Shown here in pieces: positions 43,122 through 51,096 of a stretch of 64,000 nucleotides of DNA. A program made the translations under genes and the position numbers. This stretch comes from Planococcus citreus (GTDB lineage Bacteria; Bacillota; Bacilli; Bacillales_A; Planococcaceae). The notes under the pieces were generated by a model. It saw only the letters and a program-made list of their open reading frames with translations. It did no database searches and was not told where the DNA came from. Numbering within the stretch: the first letter of the stretch is position 1; each line of letters begins with the position of its first letter. The stretch is taken from positions 1 to 64,000 of the forward strand of contig NZ_RCCP01000001.1 in NCBI RefSeq assembly GCF_003664125.1, written 5' to 3'.

Positions 43122-43958
43122 CTAGGCTGCCGTTGTCCGATACTCAATCGGGGAATGGCAGTTTAATTTTTGGAACGGTCGGATGTAGTTGTAATAATAC
43201 ATGTAATCCTCTATTTTTTGTTGTACAATGGCATTGGTTAGGTGCACCCTTTCCAGGGTATAGAATTCTTCCGACTTTAGCGAGAAGTGAAACGTTTCGT
43301 TGGGGGAATTATCAGCCGGCGTGCCTTTGCGGGACATGCTTATGATGATTCCATTTTCTTTGATCACTTTCTGGTACTCATATGACGTATAAACGGACCC
43401 TTGATTACTATGCAAGAGAGCGCCTTCCGGCACTTCAAGTTGGCGAAGTGTATCCAACACAAAGGCGGTGTCTTGGGATGGGCCAATGGTATAAGCAATG
43501 ATTTCACCGTTGTAAAGATCCATAATACTTGAAAGATACAGGATGGACTGACCGAAGGGCAAATACGTGATATCTGTGGTGAGCTTCTGAAATGGAGCCG
43601 TTGCCCTAAACGCGCGATTCAACTGATTCTCGGCCACATGCGCAGGTTGTCCGGTCCGTTTCCGTTTCTTCACTTTCACTCGGCAAGACCAGTTGTATTT
43701 TTGCATGACACGCTGAACTGTTTTTTCACAGACATCTGGAAATAAAGCAGCGAGCTTTCGGTAGCCATAACGGAATTTATGGGCTGAGCATAGTTGACCT
43801 ATGGTTTGGTCGCGTTCAATTTTCCTCGATATTTTATTTTGGCTGTTTTTCCAGCGATAATACGTCGAACGCACGATGCCCAGATGCTCGCAGATGAGTT
43901 GGATGGACATCGTTCCTTTTAATTCTTCGACCAGTTTTACAAACGCTCCTCCAACCAC
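43122..43958 (-). CDS. IS3-family transposase OrfB, probably catalytically dead
   Basis: A 278-residue DDE integrase-type protein with HTH_21 at the N-terminus and an rve core. The first catalytic Asp is present (TTDITYLP) and the third acidic residue (PNETFHFSLKSEE), but the second motif reads LLHSNQGSVY where relatives have HSDQGS, so the Asp became Asn. It would normally be produced by a frameshift from orfA, which overlaps it by 22 bases. Confidence 0.8.
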   Translation of the reverse strand: MVGGAFVKLVEELKGTMSIQLICEHLGIVRSTYYRWKNSQNKISRKIERDQTIGQLCSAHKFRYGYRKLAALFPDVCEKTVQRVMQKYNWSCRVKVKKRKRTGQPAHVAENQLNRAFRATAPFQKLTTDITYLPFGQSILYLSSIMDLYNGEIIAYTIGPSQDTAFVLDTLRQLEVPEGALLHSNQGSVYTSYEYQKVIKENGIIISMSRKGTPADNSPNETFHFSLKSEEFYTLERVHLTNAIVQQKIEDYMYYYNYIRPFQKLNCHSPIEYRTTAA

Positions 43959-44261
43959 TTCCTCTCCAATTCCTTGTACTTTTTTAACACGTCAATCTGC
44001 TGTTTCAAGTAGCGATTCTCGACCTGCAGTCGATCAGTTTCCGATTCATATTCAGGTCCTTTGCCGTAGGCATATTGTTTGGCCACAGGCTGATGCAATC
44101 GTTCATGCGCCCCTTCTCGGTGCCATTTCATCCACGTTTTCAGCTGCGAATGGTTTTTGATATTTAGTTCCTCCAGGACGGTTTTGACCGGTATCCCTGC
44201 CAGCCTCATTTTCAATTGCCTTCATCTTGACTTCTACTGGATAACTGACTCTTGTCGCCAT
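43937..44261 (-). pseudogene. IS3-family transposase OrfA with a frameshift
   Basis: The start MATRVSYPVEVKMKAIE (ATG behind GGAGGTG) continues in another frame as MRLAGIPVKTVLEELNI. The sequence around 44205-44218 has one extra A (GAAAATGAGG where GAAATGAGG would join the frames). It has the HTH and coiled-coil parts of OrfA. Confidence 0.8.
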
Positions 44262-44366
44262 AGAAAAAACACCTCCACATTGATTTACTGGTATTTTCAT
44301 ACCCGTTTTTCAGCGAAAGGTGTTTTTATTTGTCTCATACTTTTAGGTCAGTGTCATGCTTCTAAT

Positions 44367-44795
44367 CTACCACTTAAGTTCTTTGTACAATTTCATAATA
44401 ATCTCTTGATAAGCCCATTGTTTATGATCGCTATCAAGTTGACTATCCAGGTCTATCTTGTCGGTTTCTGAGAAATTAATAATAAGACGTGAAGACCCTC
44501 TGTTTTTGTGTTTTAACTCAATGGACTGAATAGAACCAAACAGTCGTGATAATACCGTTACAGTACCATCTTCGTCCAACGTAATGATTCTAATCTTCGC
44601 TTTTTCAAAAGAATAAATAACCACATCACTCATTTGTGAATTCTGTTTATACAAATCTTTTGGATACAAAATAGCCTCTACTTCCGCTATATCATCCAAT
44701 GAATATATTAAATCTTCTCCGTTTGAAAACATCGCCCATTTGCCAAACATATGCTTTCTAACGATTTCATACTTGAATTCATCGACTTTGCTCAT
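44367..44795 (-). CDS. Island protein of unknown function
   Basis: A 142-residue soluble protein, AT-rich coding. A very strong ribosome site (GGGGGGGAGGTG) precedes the ATG. The predicted fold is mostly beta with a C-terminal helix (WAYQEIIMKLYKELKW). I do not recognise a family. It lies downstream of the Xpf-like pseudogene, and the dead IS starts 15 bases after its stop. Confidence 0.6.
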   Translation of the reverse strand: MSKVDEFKYEIVRKHMFGKWAMFSNGEDLIYSLDDIAEVEAILYPKDLYKQNSQMSDVVIYSFEKAKIRIITLDEDGTVTVLSRLFGSIQSIELKHKNRGSSRLIINFSETDKIDLDSQLDSDHKQWAYQEIIMKLYKELKW

Positions 44796-44959
44796 ATTCT
44801 TACACCTCCCCCCCTTCCATTATTATGCAGAAAAAAGGAGATTCTTGCCAACATTAACTTTTTGATACTTGTGGGGCTGTGGAAGAATTTGCCGGTTGCC
44901 CTGCATCCCCTCTTTTATTCTCCCCTTAATTACAGATGAATTCGGAAGTCAATCGGAAG

Positions 44960-45448
44960 TCATGAAACCTTTTCTTTAATCTTTTTCTGGGCTCTTTTCA
45001 TATAGCCCTGAACCGTTCCTTTGCTTACCCCGATTTCATCTGCTATTTTTGCCTAGTTAATTCCACCAGCATAATGAAGGATGTAGCATTGCCGTTCACG
45101 CAACGACAATGACGCGAAAATATCTGCCTGAATAATCTTCTCTTCTGCCATCATATAAAGTTGCTTCGGGCCTTCTTCCAACTGCTCGGTAATTTCCGCA
45201 ATAAAATTCATATTCGAGAAGGATTGATACTGATAGATGCTCTTTTTATCGATGCCTTTGAATGTCCCGAGTTGTCTACAGATCTCTAGCCATTCCATCG
45301 AAAAGTTCATGCTTTCAATCATGCTGTTGATTTGCATGAGGTCCTGCTTGGCGTGAAAGTCGTTTTGATCCAAGCGGTCCCGACGTCTCTCCAAATCTTT
45401 TTTGTGAATACCGTATTCGTGTAATAGTTCATCTGTCCTTACTTTCAT
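44960..45448 (-). pseudogene. xpf: Xpf-like phage sigma-factor-type regulator with an amber codon
   Basis: A 162-codon frame resembling PBSX Xpf, the positive regulator of phage late genes. The sigma-70 region 4-like end is clear: LSLRERQCYILHYAGG, then after TAG at 45053-45055, AKIADEIGVSKGTVQGYMKR and AQKKIKEK. The stop lies just before the DNA-recognition helices, so the 131-residue product would lack them. GAGGAGGTTCTTCG precedes the ATG. Its position downstream of an XtrA-like gene matches PBSX order (xtrA-xpf). Confidence 0.7.
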
Positions 45449-45481
45449 CGAAGAACCTCCTCAAATTTTGGGAATAAAAAA

Positions 45482-45520
45482 GAGGACACCAAAACAGCAT
45501 AATGCTGTAATGATGTCCTC
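45482..45520 (-). terminator. Terminator and 3' element of the second cassette gene
   Basis: Nested stems GAGGAC/GTCCTC and ACAGCAT/ATGCTGT are followed on the minus strand by a T run. The adjacent GCCAACTGGAGGAC segment is shared with the 3' end of the other cassette gene (46190-46233). Confidence 0.75.
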
Positions 45521-45536
45521 CAGTTGGCAGGTGGGA

Positions 45537-46148
45537 CTATTTATTTTTCTTTTTCGTAAGTGTTTTTAATTTTTTATATTCTGCCATTTCCTCTAATTGG
45601 ACTTCCTTTAAGTCTTCATACTCTTTCTCAAGTCTTACTAAAGTTTTTTCTAATGTTGAAATATATTTACCAATTCCAGATTTCTCATTATTTATTTTCA
45701 GCGTCTCTACAATATTGAACAAATTTACGTTAGTAATCTGAATTAGTTTAGTGACAACAACATATTTTTTATAAGATTCAAAGGACATATTCTCTATGGG
45801 CAAAGAAATTAACTCTTTGGAATCAAGTTCAGCATCTTTTTTAAAGATGGTAAACTCTACAATATCTTCTTGTGAGACTTTTTCTGACGATGCTTGAAGC
45901 CGTTCTAAATTTTTCTTAAGAAAATCATTGTAGGTTCCGTGTTTCGCTAAAAATACGACACTAGTTTTTAAAATTTTAGCCAAATCTTCCTGTCTTTTGT
46001 TATTAGAGTCATACTGTAGTTGTTTTTTTACTACGTAAACAGCGAAGCCCCCAGCTAAAGCAGCGCCGAGAAATGCTCCTATTAGGGTTCCCATTGAAGT
46101 TAACCATGCATCTGGACTAATACTTCTCCAAAATTCAGCACCATTCAA
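45537..46148 (-). CDS. Single-TM cassette protein B, unknown function
   Basis: A 203-residue protein with one membrane segment (about residues 19-40) and a long charged helical cytoplasmic part ending in a lysine-rich tail. The start is TTG overlapping the TGA of an upstream XtrA-like tail (TTGA), with GAGGGGGAAGA as ribosome site inside that tail. It shares N-terminal layout, leader and 3' element with the next gene upstream (46234-46761), though the bodies differ. Such phage cassettes between lysogeny or late-control genes often affect superinfection, but nothing in the sequence proves a function. Confidence 0.7.
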   Translation of the reverse strand: MNGAEFWRSISPDAWLTSMGTLIGAFLGAALAGGFAVYVVKKQLQYDSNNKRQEDLAKILKTSVVFLAKHGTYNDFLKKNLERLQASSEKVSQEDIVEFTIFKKDAELDSKELISLPIENMSFESYKKYVVVTKLIQITNVNLFNIVETLKINNEKSGIGKYISTLEKTLVRLEKEYEDLKEVQLEEMAEYKKLKTLTKKKNK

Positions 46149-46174
46149 AATTCTTCCCCCTCGTCAAATCTTGC
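46145..46174 (-). repeat. Leftover 3' end of an XtrA-like gene before cassette B
   Basis: On the minus strand the bases translate as ARFDEGEEF-stop, matching the true XtrA-like C-terminus VNFNEGEEF-stop at 46758. Nothing else of an xtrA gene is present here. It supplies the ribosome site and overlapping stop for cassette B. Confidence 0.65.
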
Positions 46175-46189
46175 AAATAAAAACACAAA

Positions 46190-46233
46190 ACAGCGGTTTA
46201 GCTGTCATGCGTCCTCCAGTTGGCTGATGGGAC
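46190..46233 (-). promoter_or_regulatory. 3' element of cassette A
   Basis: On the minus strand: GTCCCATCAGCCAACTGGAG, GACGCATG, then the hairpin ACAGC-taaacc-GCTGT and T-rich sequence. The same arrangement with a different loop follows cassette B (45482-45536). Confidence 0.6.
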
Positions 46234-46761
46234 TTATTTAATTTTTTTTATAATATCATATAGATTATTAATGTAAAACTCTAACATTTCAGGATCATTT
46301 TTTCCATCTTCATTATTTATAAATTTAAAAAATAAGTTTCCGTAACGCGTGCTATGACTAGACTCGATCAGTTGGACAGTTTCTTGATAAGTCTGAACAT
46401 ATTCCATGACATGAATCGCAACTTTACTTTCTCTCATCATTTCAGTCATATCAAAATAATTTAACATTTTACCATTAATAACTAGATAGACTATTTTATC
46501 CTGATAATCTTTTGGTAAATCGACTTTAGGTTTGCTGGCTTCTAGAAATACCCTTAAATCACATATAGTATTGGAATGAATTTCCTTTATAGTTTCAACG
46601 TAATTTTTTATAACTTTTCTTCTTCTTTTGTTCTCGATTATAGAGCCGATTACAAAAACAACTATAGCAATAATACCAGTTATTAAAGCTCCCGATAAAG
46701 AACCCCAAAAACTATCACTTAAGCCCAGCCATGATGCAGATTCATGTTGTACAAATATCAA
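46234..46761 (-). CDS. Single-TM cassette protein A, unknown function
   Basis: A 175-residue protein with one membrane segment (about residues 20-42) followed by a basic RRRK stop-transfer and a helical cytoplasmic domain. The start is TTG overlapping the XtrA-like stop codon (TTGA), with GAGGGGGAAGA upstream. Its architecture and flanking sequences match cassette B. I recognise no catalytic motif. Translational coupling to a phage late-control gene suggests expression with phage functions. Confidence 0.7.
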   Translation of the reverse strand: MIFVQHESASWLGLSDSFWGSLSGALITGIIAIVVFVIGSIIENKRRRKVIKNYVETIKEIHSNTICDLRVFLEASKPKVDLPKDYQDKIVYLVINGKMLNYFDMTEMMRESKVAIHVMEYVQTYQETVQLIESSHSTRYGNLFFKFINNEDGKNDPEMLEFYINNLYDIIKKIK

Positions 46762-46919
46762 AACTCTTCCCCCTCATTAAAATTCACACGCCTAACCTGC
46801 CCGTCGTGCGTCTTGAAGCGTGTCTCTGCATGAGGTGGTAGCGCCCCGAGTTTAACCTTGCCGTTTGAAATAACCAGCACACAACTTGTCGGTAGTTCCA
46901 TTATATCCAATTCTAACAT
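46758..46919 (-). CDS. xtrA: XtrA-like phage protein
   Basis: A 53-residue protein: VLVISNGKVKLGALPPHAET, then HDGQVRRVNFNEGEEF, a pattern I associate with PBSX XtrA proteins, small proteins of unknown function encoded just before the late regulator Xpf. The ATG with GGAG 6 bases upstream was chosen over a second in-frame ATG. The stop codon overlaps the TTG start of cassette A. The family call is from memory and needs a profile search. Confidence 0.6.
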   Translation of the reverse strand: MLELDIMELPTSCVLVISNGKVKLGALPPHAETRFKTHDGQVRRVNFNEGEEF

Positions 46920-47022
46920 TCCTGTCTCCGAAATTTTAACATCATATAGACGTATACTAGTCCTCTAATGATATAATCTATAGGATTTTATATTTTTAAA
47001 ATTTAGAAAAGGTGTGAATAGT

Positions 47023-47604
47023 TTGCAATTATTTGTAGGGTTTGTACCTGTAATTATTTTAGTTTTGGCATCAATTATCAATTTGATCGTATTAAATTCC
47101 AAGAACGAAGTAGGACGAGCTTTTCTAACTGATGAACAAAAAACGAAAGTTTACTACTTTAATTTAGTAATGTTTTCCTTCGTAATCTCAATTGCTTTTT
47201 TTTCATTTTTTATAAGCTACCAAGACACGAAGCTAAATGGAGAAGCAATAAGCAAACCTGAAATATTAGCTCAAGGTATCTCGCTAGCTTTATTTATTTT
47301 TATTATTTTTCTTTTTATGTCAGGAAGAGTCGCAAAGTGGTTCCAAAATTACAGGGTCAAATATCACTATAAATATAAAGTCGACATTCCTAACATAGGA
47401 ACCGTCTATATTATTAGAATGCTGAATAAAGAAGTTTGTATTTGCTCTGAAGACCCAAACTTCGAATTTAGAGGGTCTAAAGATAAAAGAAAAAGAAAGA
47501 AAAAAACTTTCCTTATTCCTTTCTCTGAAATCTTGAGACAACCTTTGATTAAAGAAAAAATCACGAAGGTCAAACAAACAAATTTCGAAAAATTCTTTGA
47601 ATAG
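47023..47604 (+). CDS. Island membrane protein of unknown function
   Basis: A protein of about 193 residues with three membrane segments (about residues 3-23, 45-65, 82-102) and a strongly basic C-terminal half (KDKRKRKKKTF). The TTG behind AAAGGTG was chosen; a GTG three codons upstream is possible. It is divergent from the XtrA-like gene and AT-rich. No recognised family. Confidence 0.55.
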   Translation: MQLFVGFVPVIILVLASIINLIVLNSKNEVGRAFLTDEQKTKVYYFNLVMFSFVISIAFFSFFISYQDTKLNGEAISKPEILAQGISLALFIFIIFLFMSGRVAKWFQNYRVKYHYKYKVDIPNIGTVYIIRMLNKEVCICSEDPNFEFRGSKDKRKRKKKTFLIPFSEILRQPLIKEKITKVKQTNFEKFFE

Positions 47605-47610
47605 TTATCA

Positions 47611-47877
47611 TTAGATAATAATACACACCTCTACCCTCGAATGCATGCTATATAATTTCTTTACCATCATGATGACCATTTGACTGTCGTACTGCTAAAT
47701 AATTTTAGAAAGGCCACTCATCACACCTTCGGATTGATTATCAAAGTCGGGATTAGTAAATGAGAGCAATAAATCTGCTGCAATAAGGTCTTGCTTTAGT
47801 TAAGTCAGATACTTCTTCGGTGTCGGCTGAAAGAAAATGTGAGTGCGGACTGCCTCACTTCTATGTGCGAAATTTAA
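47611..47877 (-). pseudogene. Possible decayed gene with two stops
   Basis: One frame of 88 codons reads like real protein (HIFFQPTPKKYLT; LKQDLIAADLLLSFTNPDFD; NQSEGVMSGLSKII; QYDSQMVIMMVKKLYS) but contains TAA at 47800-47802 and TAG at 47695-47697 and has no start. I do not recognise it. It is offered only because neighbouring island genes show the same kind of nonsense decay. Confidence 0.3.
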
Positions 47878-47928
47878 TCAGTTGAAAAATTTTTAAAAAA
47901 GGTATTAAAGAAATAATAGAGAAAATAG

Positions 47929-47977
47929 AAAAAGGATCAGCTAGAATGAGGAACTTCCATTCTAGCTGATCCTTTTT
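47929..47977. terminator. Strong bidirectional hairpin near the right island edge
   Basis: A perfect 20-bp stem (AAAAAGGATCAGCTAGAATG with its complement; 9-base loop) with A/T runs on both sides. No intact gene ends beside it. The surrounding 720 bases (47605-48325) hold only the possible decayed gene, this hairpin and the boundary repeat. Confidence 0.7.
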
Positions 47978-48021
47978 CATTCGTTAAAAGGTTGATATGA
48001 AAGGATTTTAAAGAGAAGGTA

Positions 48022-48066
48022 AATCATATACTCATCGTATGTGTTCACATGTTCCCCTACCTTCTT
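48022..48066. repeat. Right boundary repeat of the island (second yphP start)
   Basis: On the minus strand it has a ribosome site (AGGGGAACAT) and GTG with codons reading MNTYDEYM, against MNAYDEYM at yphP, then runs into unrelated sequence and stops after 15 more codons. It looks like the displaced 5' end of a bacilliredoxin gene. Confidence 0.55.
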
Positions 48067-48325
48067 GAAAAAACTCCTGATCGCTTGTTATACATCTTCA
48101 GTTATTACTCTAACTTGGTTTCGCTTTAATTTCATTGATTCAGATGCGTTTAATTGCCACTGCTCGTTTACAGTACTTAATTATAAAAGGAAAACCACAC
48201 ACCTGCGCCTTTCAACAGAGGCTCAAGTTGTTCATCACTGTCTATAGCTCCCATAATATTTCTCAAAATCTGATAATCACATCCAAAGCTTCTGGTAAAC
48301 TGAAGCTAAAAAGGAAGTGTATCGT

Positions 48326-48748
48326 ATGAAACCAAGAATCTCTGTCATTACGATCGGTGTGGACAATCTTGAGCGAGCGCTGGAATTTTACCGGGATGGC
48401 TTGGACTTACCGACAGAAGGAATCATTGGGGAAGAATTCGACAACGGGGCCGTCGCCTTTTTCGATCTTCAGCAAGGGCTAAAACTCGCCATCTGGAGAC
48501 GCCAAGACATCACCCATGAAACGAAAGTGGCGATGGGCCCGTCAAGTCCTACAGAATTTACGCTTGGCCATAATGTCAACAGCAAAGTGGAAGTCGATGC
48601 GGTAATGGCCCAGGCTGAAAAGGCCGGAGCCCACATAACCGATCCGGCTCATGATACGTTTTGGGGCGGCTATTCCGGCCATTTCCAGGACCTGGACGCC
48701 CATTTATGGGAAGTTGTATGGAATCCAGCATGGGGAGAAGTAGATTAA
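48326..48748 (+). CDS. VOC (glyoxalase/dioxygenase) family protein
   Basis: A 140-residue single-chain vicinal oxygen chelate protein: SVITIGVDNLERALEFYRDG at the start and FQDLDAHLWEVVWNP at the end, the latter holding the C-terminal metal-ligand Glu region. Substrates of such stand-alone members are usually unknown (lactoylglutathione-like or antibiotic adducts). The ATG behind AAAAAGGAAG was chosen over a GTG three codons earlier. It marks the return to core-like composition. Confidence 0.85.
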   Translation: MKPRISVITIGVDNLERALEFYRDGLDLPTEGIIGEEFDNGAVAFFDLQQGLKLAIWRRQDITHETKVAMGPSSPTEFTLGHNVNSKVEVDAVMAQAEKAGAHITDPAHDTFWGGYSGHFQDLDAHLWEVVWNPAWGEVD

Positions 48749-48777
48749 TTCCTGTCTTAAACTAAAGGGGGATTAAC

Positions 48778-49476
48778 ATGAAATCACTCAATTTCTTTTA
48801 CGAGGCATTTTTATTCCTGCTGGTGATTGTTTCCGTTATCATTGCATTGGTTTCTAATGAACGTTTCACCTTGGTTCATTGGATCATCTGGGGAATTTTC
48901 TTTGTTGATTATTTCATCCGCTTCGTTGCAGCAAAAAGCAAATGGCAATTCGTTAAATCCCACCCGTTGGAATTGATCGCTATCATTCCGCTGGATGCGA
49001 TTTATCAGGCAGCCCGCTTTTTCATGTTTTTCCGGATGTTGAAACTTTGGGGCATCCTTCCCCGTTTTCTAAGGCCTGTGTATGCTGTCTTAAAAACGAA
49101 CGGCTTGGAGAGGCTTCTGGTTTTCACAGCCGTTTTGATTTTTCTCGTTCCCATCCCGATGATCATGATTGAACCCCAAATCATTAATTACACGGATGCC
49201 ATCTGGTGGGCGATTGTGACCATTACGACTGTCGGCTACGGCGACATCTATCCCGAAACCGGCGTCGGCCGCTTTTTGGCGGTCATTTTGATGTTTGTCG
49301 GCATCGGTATTATCGGGACGTTCACCAGTGCCATTTCAGCCTATTTCGCATCGCGCAGGCGTGCACTGGAAGAAGACCACGTGCTCGACATCGTCAATTC
49401 GATCAAAAAAATCGAAAAACTGACTGCAGAAGACCACCAGCTCATCCAAAGCTATTTGAAGAAAAAAATGGAATGA
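48778..49476 (+). CDS. Voltage-gated-type potassium channel
   Basis: A 232-residue protein with about five or six membrane segments. The selectivity filter TVGYGD (about residue 155) sits between two helices as in K+ channels, and the S4-like helix (FFMFFRMLKLWGILPRFLR) has only a few positive charges. The C-terminal coiled coil (IVNSIKKIEKLT...) probably drives tetramerisation; no RCK domain is present. AAGGGGG precedes the ATG. It follows the VOC gene by 29 bases. Confidence 0.9.
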   Translation: MKSLNFFYEAFLFLLVIVSVIIALVSNERFTLVHWIIWGIFFVDYFIRFVAAKSKWQFVKSHPLELIAIIPLDAIYQAARFFMFFRMLKLWGILPRFLRPVYAVLKTNGLERLLVFTAVLIFLVPIPMIMIEPQIINYTDAIWWAIVTITTVGYGDIYPETGVGRFLAVILMFVGIGIIGTFTSAISAYFASRRRALEEDHVLDIVNSIKKIEKLTAEDHQLIQSYLKKKME

Positions 49477-49510
49477 TATGCCTCTAAAAGTTTATACCGC
49501 TAAGCATAAG

Positions 49511-49557
49511 CAAAAGTCGGCCGCCTGTGAATTCCACAAGCGGCCGACTCTTTTTTA
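49511..49557. terminator. Terminator after the channel gene
   Basis: AGTCGGCCGC pairs with GCGGCCGACT with an inner TGTG/CACA, followed by six T. It lies between convergent genes. Confidence 0.88.
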
Positions 49558-49571
49558 TTCGTATTAACTTC

Positions 49572-49874
49572 TTATTTGTCTTTATATTGCCCGTTGATAT
49601 ACGACAGCATATCCCCGAAACTATCATACTCAAACCAATCGTAGCGCATTTTCTGGTCCACTTCGCCTTCGTCGTCAATATGCATGGAATTGGCGCTCAG
49701 CTGCAGGATTTCCGTATCTTCCACATCTGTCGGTTCTTCTTCGAAAGCTTGGTCGGCGAATTTTTTCTTCACCGACTCATAAAACCTGTCGCGCTCCTCT
49801 TCTTTTTCAAATTCCCACGACTCGTATTTGCCGCGGCAAAGCACTTCTATTGAATACACTTGTTTTTCAGCCAT
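49572..49874 (-). CDS. Acidic protein of unknown function
   Basis: A 100-residue acidic soluble protein, unrecognised. TTGGAGGAGAG precedes the ATG. It opens with a beta-strand pattern (YSIEVLCRGKYESW) and has a C-terminal helix (WFEYDSFGDMLSYI). It follows cvfC/ypgR in the same direction by 71 bases. Confidence 0.6.
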   Translation of the reverse strand: MAEKQVYSIEVLCRGKYESWEFEKEEERDRFYESVKKKFADQAFEEEPTDVEDTEILQLSANSMHIDDEGEVDQKMRYDWFEYDSFGDMLSYINGQYKDK

Positions 49875-49945
49875 GTTCTCTCTCCTCCAAGTAAAGCGTC
49901 GTATTGCTCTTTACCTCAAGGAGACAGGCGGGAAACATTTGCCTA

Positions 49946-51076
49946 TTATTTATTGTCTTTCATCGTCTGGCGGGCTTCAGTCATTTGCTTCCATACCGAG
50001 CCGCGCGCTTCTTCGCCTTGTTCGATGCGGGCAATCGCCATCTTGATCTGAAGCTTCACTTCGAACTCAGGGTCATTTTCCGCTTCCTTAAGTGCCGGAA
50101 GCGCTCGTTCTGTCCCGGTTTCATACAAGAACATCGCGGCACGCCAGCGCACGAGCTTGTTTTTATCTTGCAATGTTTCGACCATGATAGGTTCGAATGC
50201 TTCAAAGCCAAGGTCGCTGATGGTATCGCCTGCTGTGCGGCGGACCGCCCATGACTTGTCTCTCATCGCCTGTTCAGCGTAAGGTACGACCGCTTCGTCG
50301 TCGATATCGCCGAGATAGATGGCTGCTTGGCGGCGGATCGACATTTTGTCGTCTTCCAATGCCTTGCCTAACAGCGGCAAATCCTCGAGATCCGCTTCAA
50401 CCAATTGGCCGAGCAATTGGAAGCGTGTCTCCCAATCCGGTGCGTCGAATTCTTCCAACGATACTCTGCGTTTGTCGATTTTGCCAGCCGATTCATTCGA
50501 TTCGGTTTTGCTTGTCAAAGATTCCAAACGGTCATCAGGGTAAGCCGCTTCGATTTCTTCGACGATGCTTTTGCCGATTTCCTCTTTTTCGCCGTAGCGG
50601 ACGCCGTAATCTGCCCATTTGCGCTGAAAAATGAAATTTTCATCGGTTGGATCCATGACTTTGTTCATCGCCTGCACAAAACGTTCCGGCATCGCAAAGC
50701 GCTCTTCCGATTGCGAATCGAACACTTTTACTTGCAGCGGAATGCCTTTGAATTCCTGGACATGGACATACACTTCGCCGAAATGCTCATCGATCTCGAG
50801 TTCTTCTTCGGAGCCATTACCTTCGCCGAAGACTTTACGCACATCCGCAAGAATGCCTTCCCAGTCGGATTTCGCATTGCGTTCGACTGCAAGGAAATCT
50901 GCCACATGGTAGACGCCTTTGACGCCATCGATTTCTAAGATTTGCTGCACTTCTTTCGGCGCGCCTTCTGTTTGGTCTTTCTTGTAATTATGGCTTTTCC
51001 CGAACGGCAATTCCTGGTCGATGATCACTTTCATCGTATTCGGGCTTGGTGTCGGTTCAATAGCTACTATTTTCAA
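49946..51076 (-). CDS. ypgR: Conserved virulence factor C-like protein (YpgR), Nfu-N plus HEAT repeats
   Basis: A 376-residue protein: N-terminal Nfu/NifU-N-like domain (residues 1-85, IEPTPSPNTMKVIID and VYHVADFLAVERN) and a HEAT-repeat domain (about 185-375) with repeats such as IRRQAAIYLGDIDDEAVVP and VRRTAGDTISDLGFEAFEP. The S. aureus homologue CvfC affects virulence; the biochemical role is unknown. The start is TTG behind CAGGAGGGATTATC; no ATG fits. The partner ypgQ lies upstream beyond the ABC-F gene. Confidence 0.88.
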   Translation of the reverse strand: MKIVAIEPTPSPNTMKVIIDQELPFGKSHNYKKDQTEGAPKEVQQILEIDGVKGVYHVADFLAVERNAKSDWEGILADVRKVFGEGNGSEEELEIDEHFGEVYVHVQEFKGIPLQVKVFDSQSEERFAMPERFVQAMNKVMDPTDENFIFQRKWADYGVRYGEKEEIGKSIVEEIEAAYPDDRLESLTSKTESNESAGKIDKRRVSLEEFDAPDWETRFQLLGQLVEADLEDLPLLGKALEDDKMSIRRQAAIYLGDIDDEAVVPYAEQAMRDKSWAVRRTAGDTISDLGFEAFEPIMVETLQDKNKLVRWRAAMFLYETGTERALPALKEAENDPEFEVKLQIKMAIARIEQGEEARGSVWKQMTEARQTMKDNK

Positions 51077-51096
51077 GATAATCCCTCCTGTGTAAA

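Larger units (their letters stand above)
43087..44352 (-). mobile_element. IS3-family insertion sequence, inactivated
   Basis: About 1266 bp bounded by inverted ends reading ACTGACC, seven bases, ATGAGACA on each side. OrfA is frameshifted and OrfB has lost a catalytic aspartate. Exact ends are uncertain by a few bases. Confidence 0.8.

Noticed and set aside
44796-44959. Terminase small subunit remnant after the Xpf-like gene
   Set aside because: Only a 27-codon frame is present and it does not resemble terminase; nothing supports it beyond PBSX gene order.
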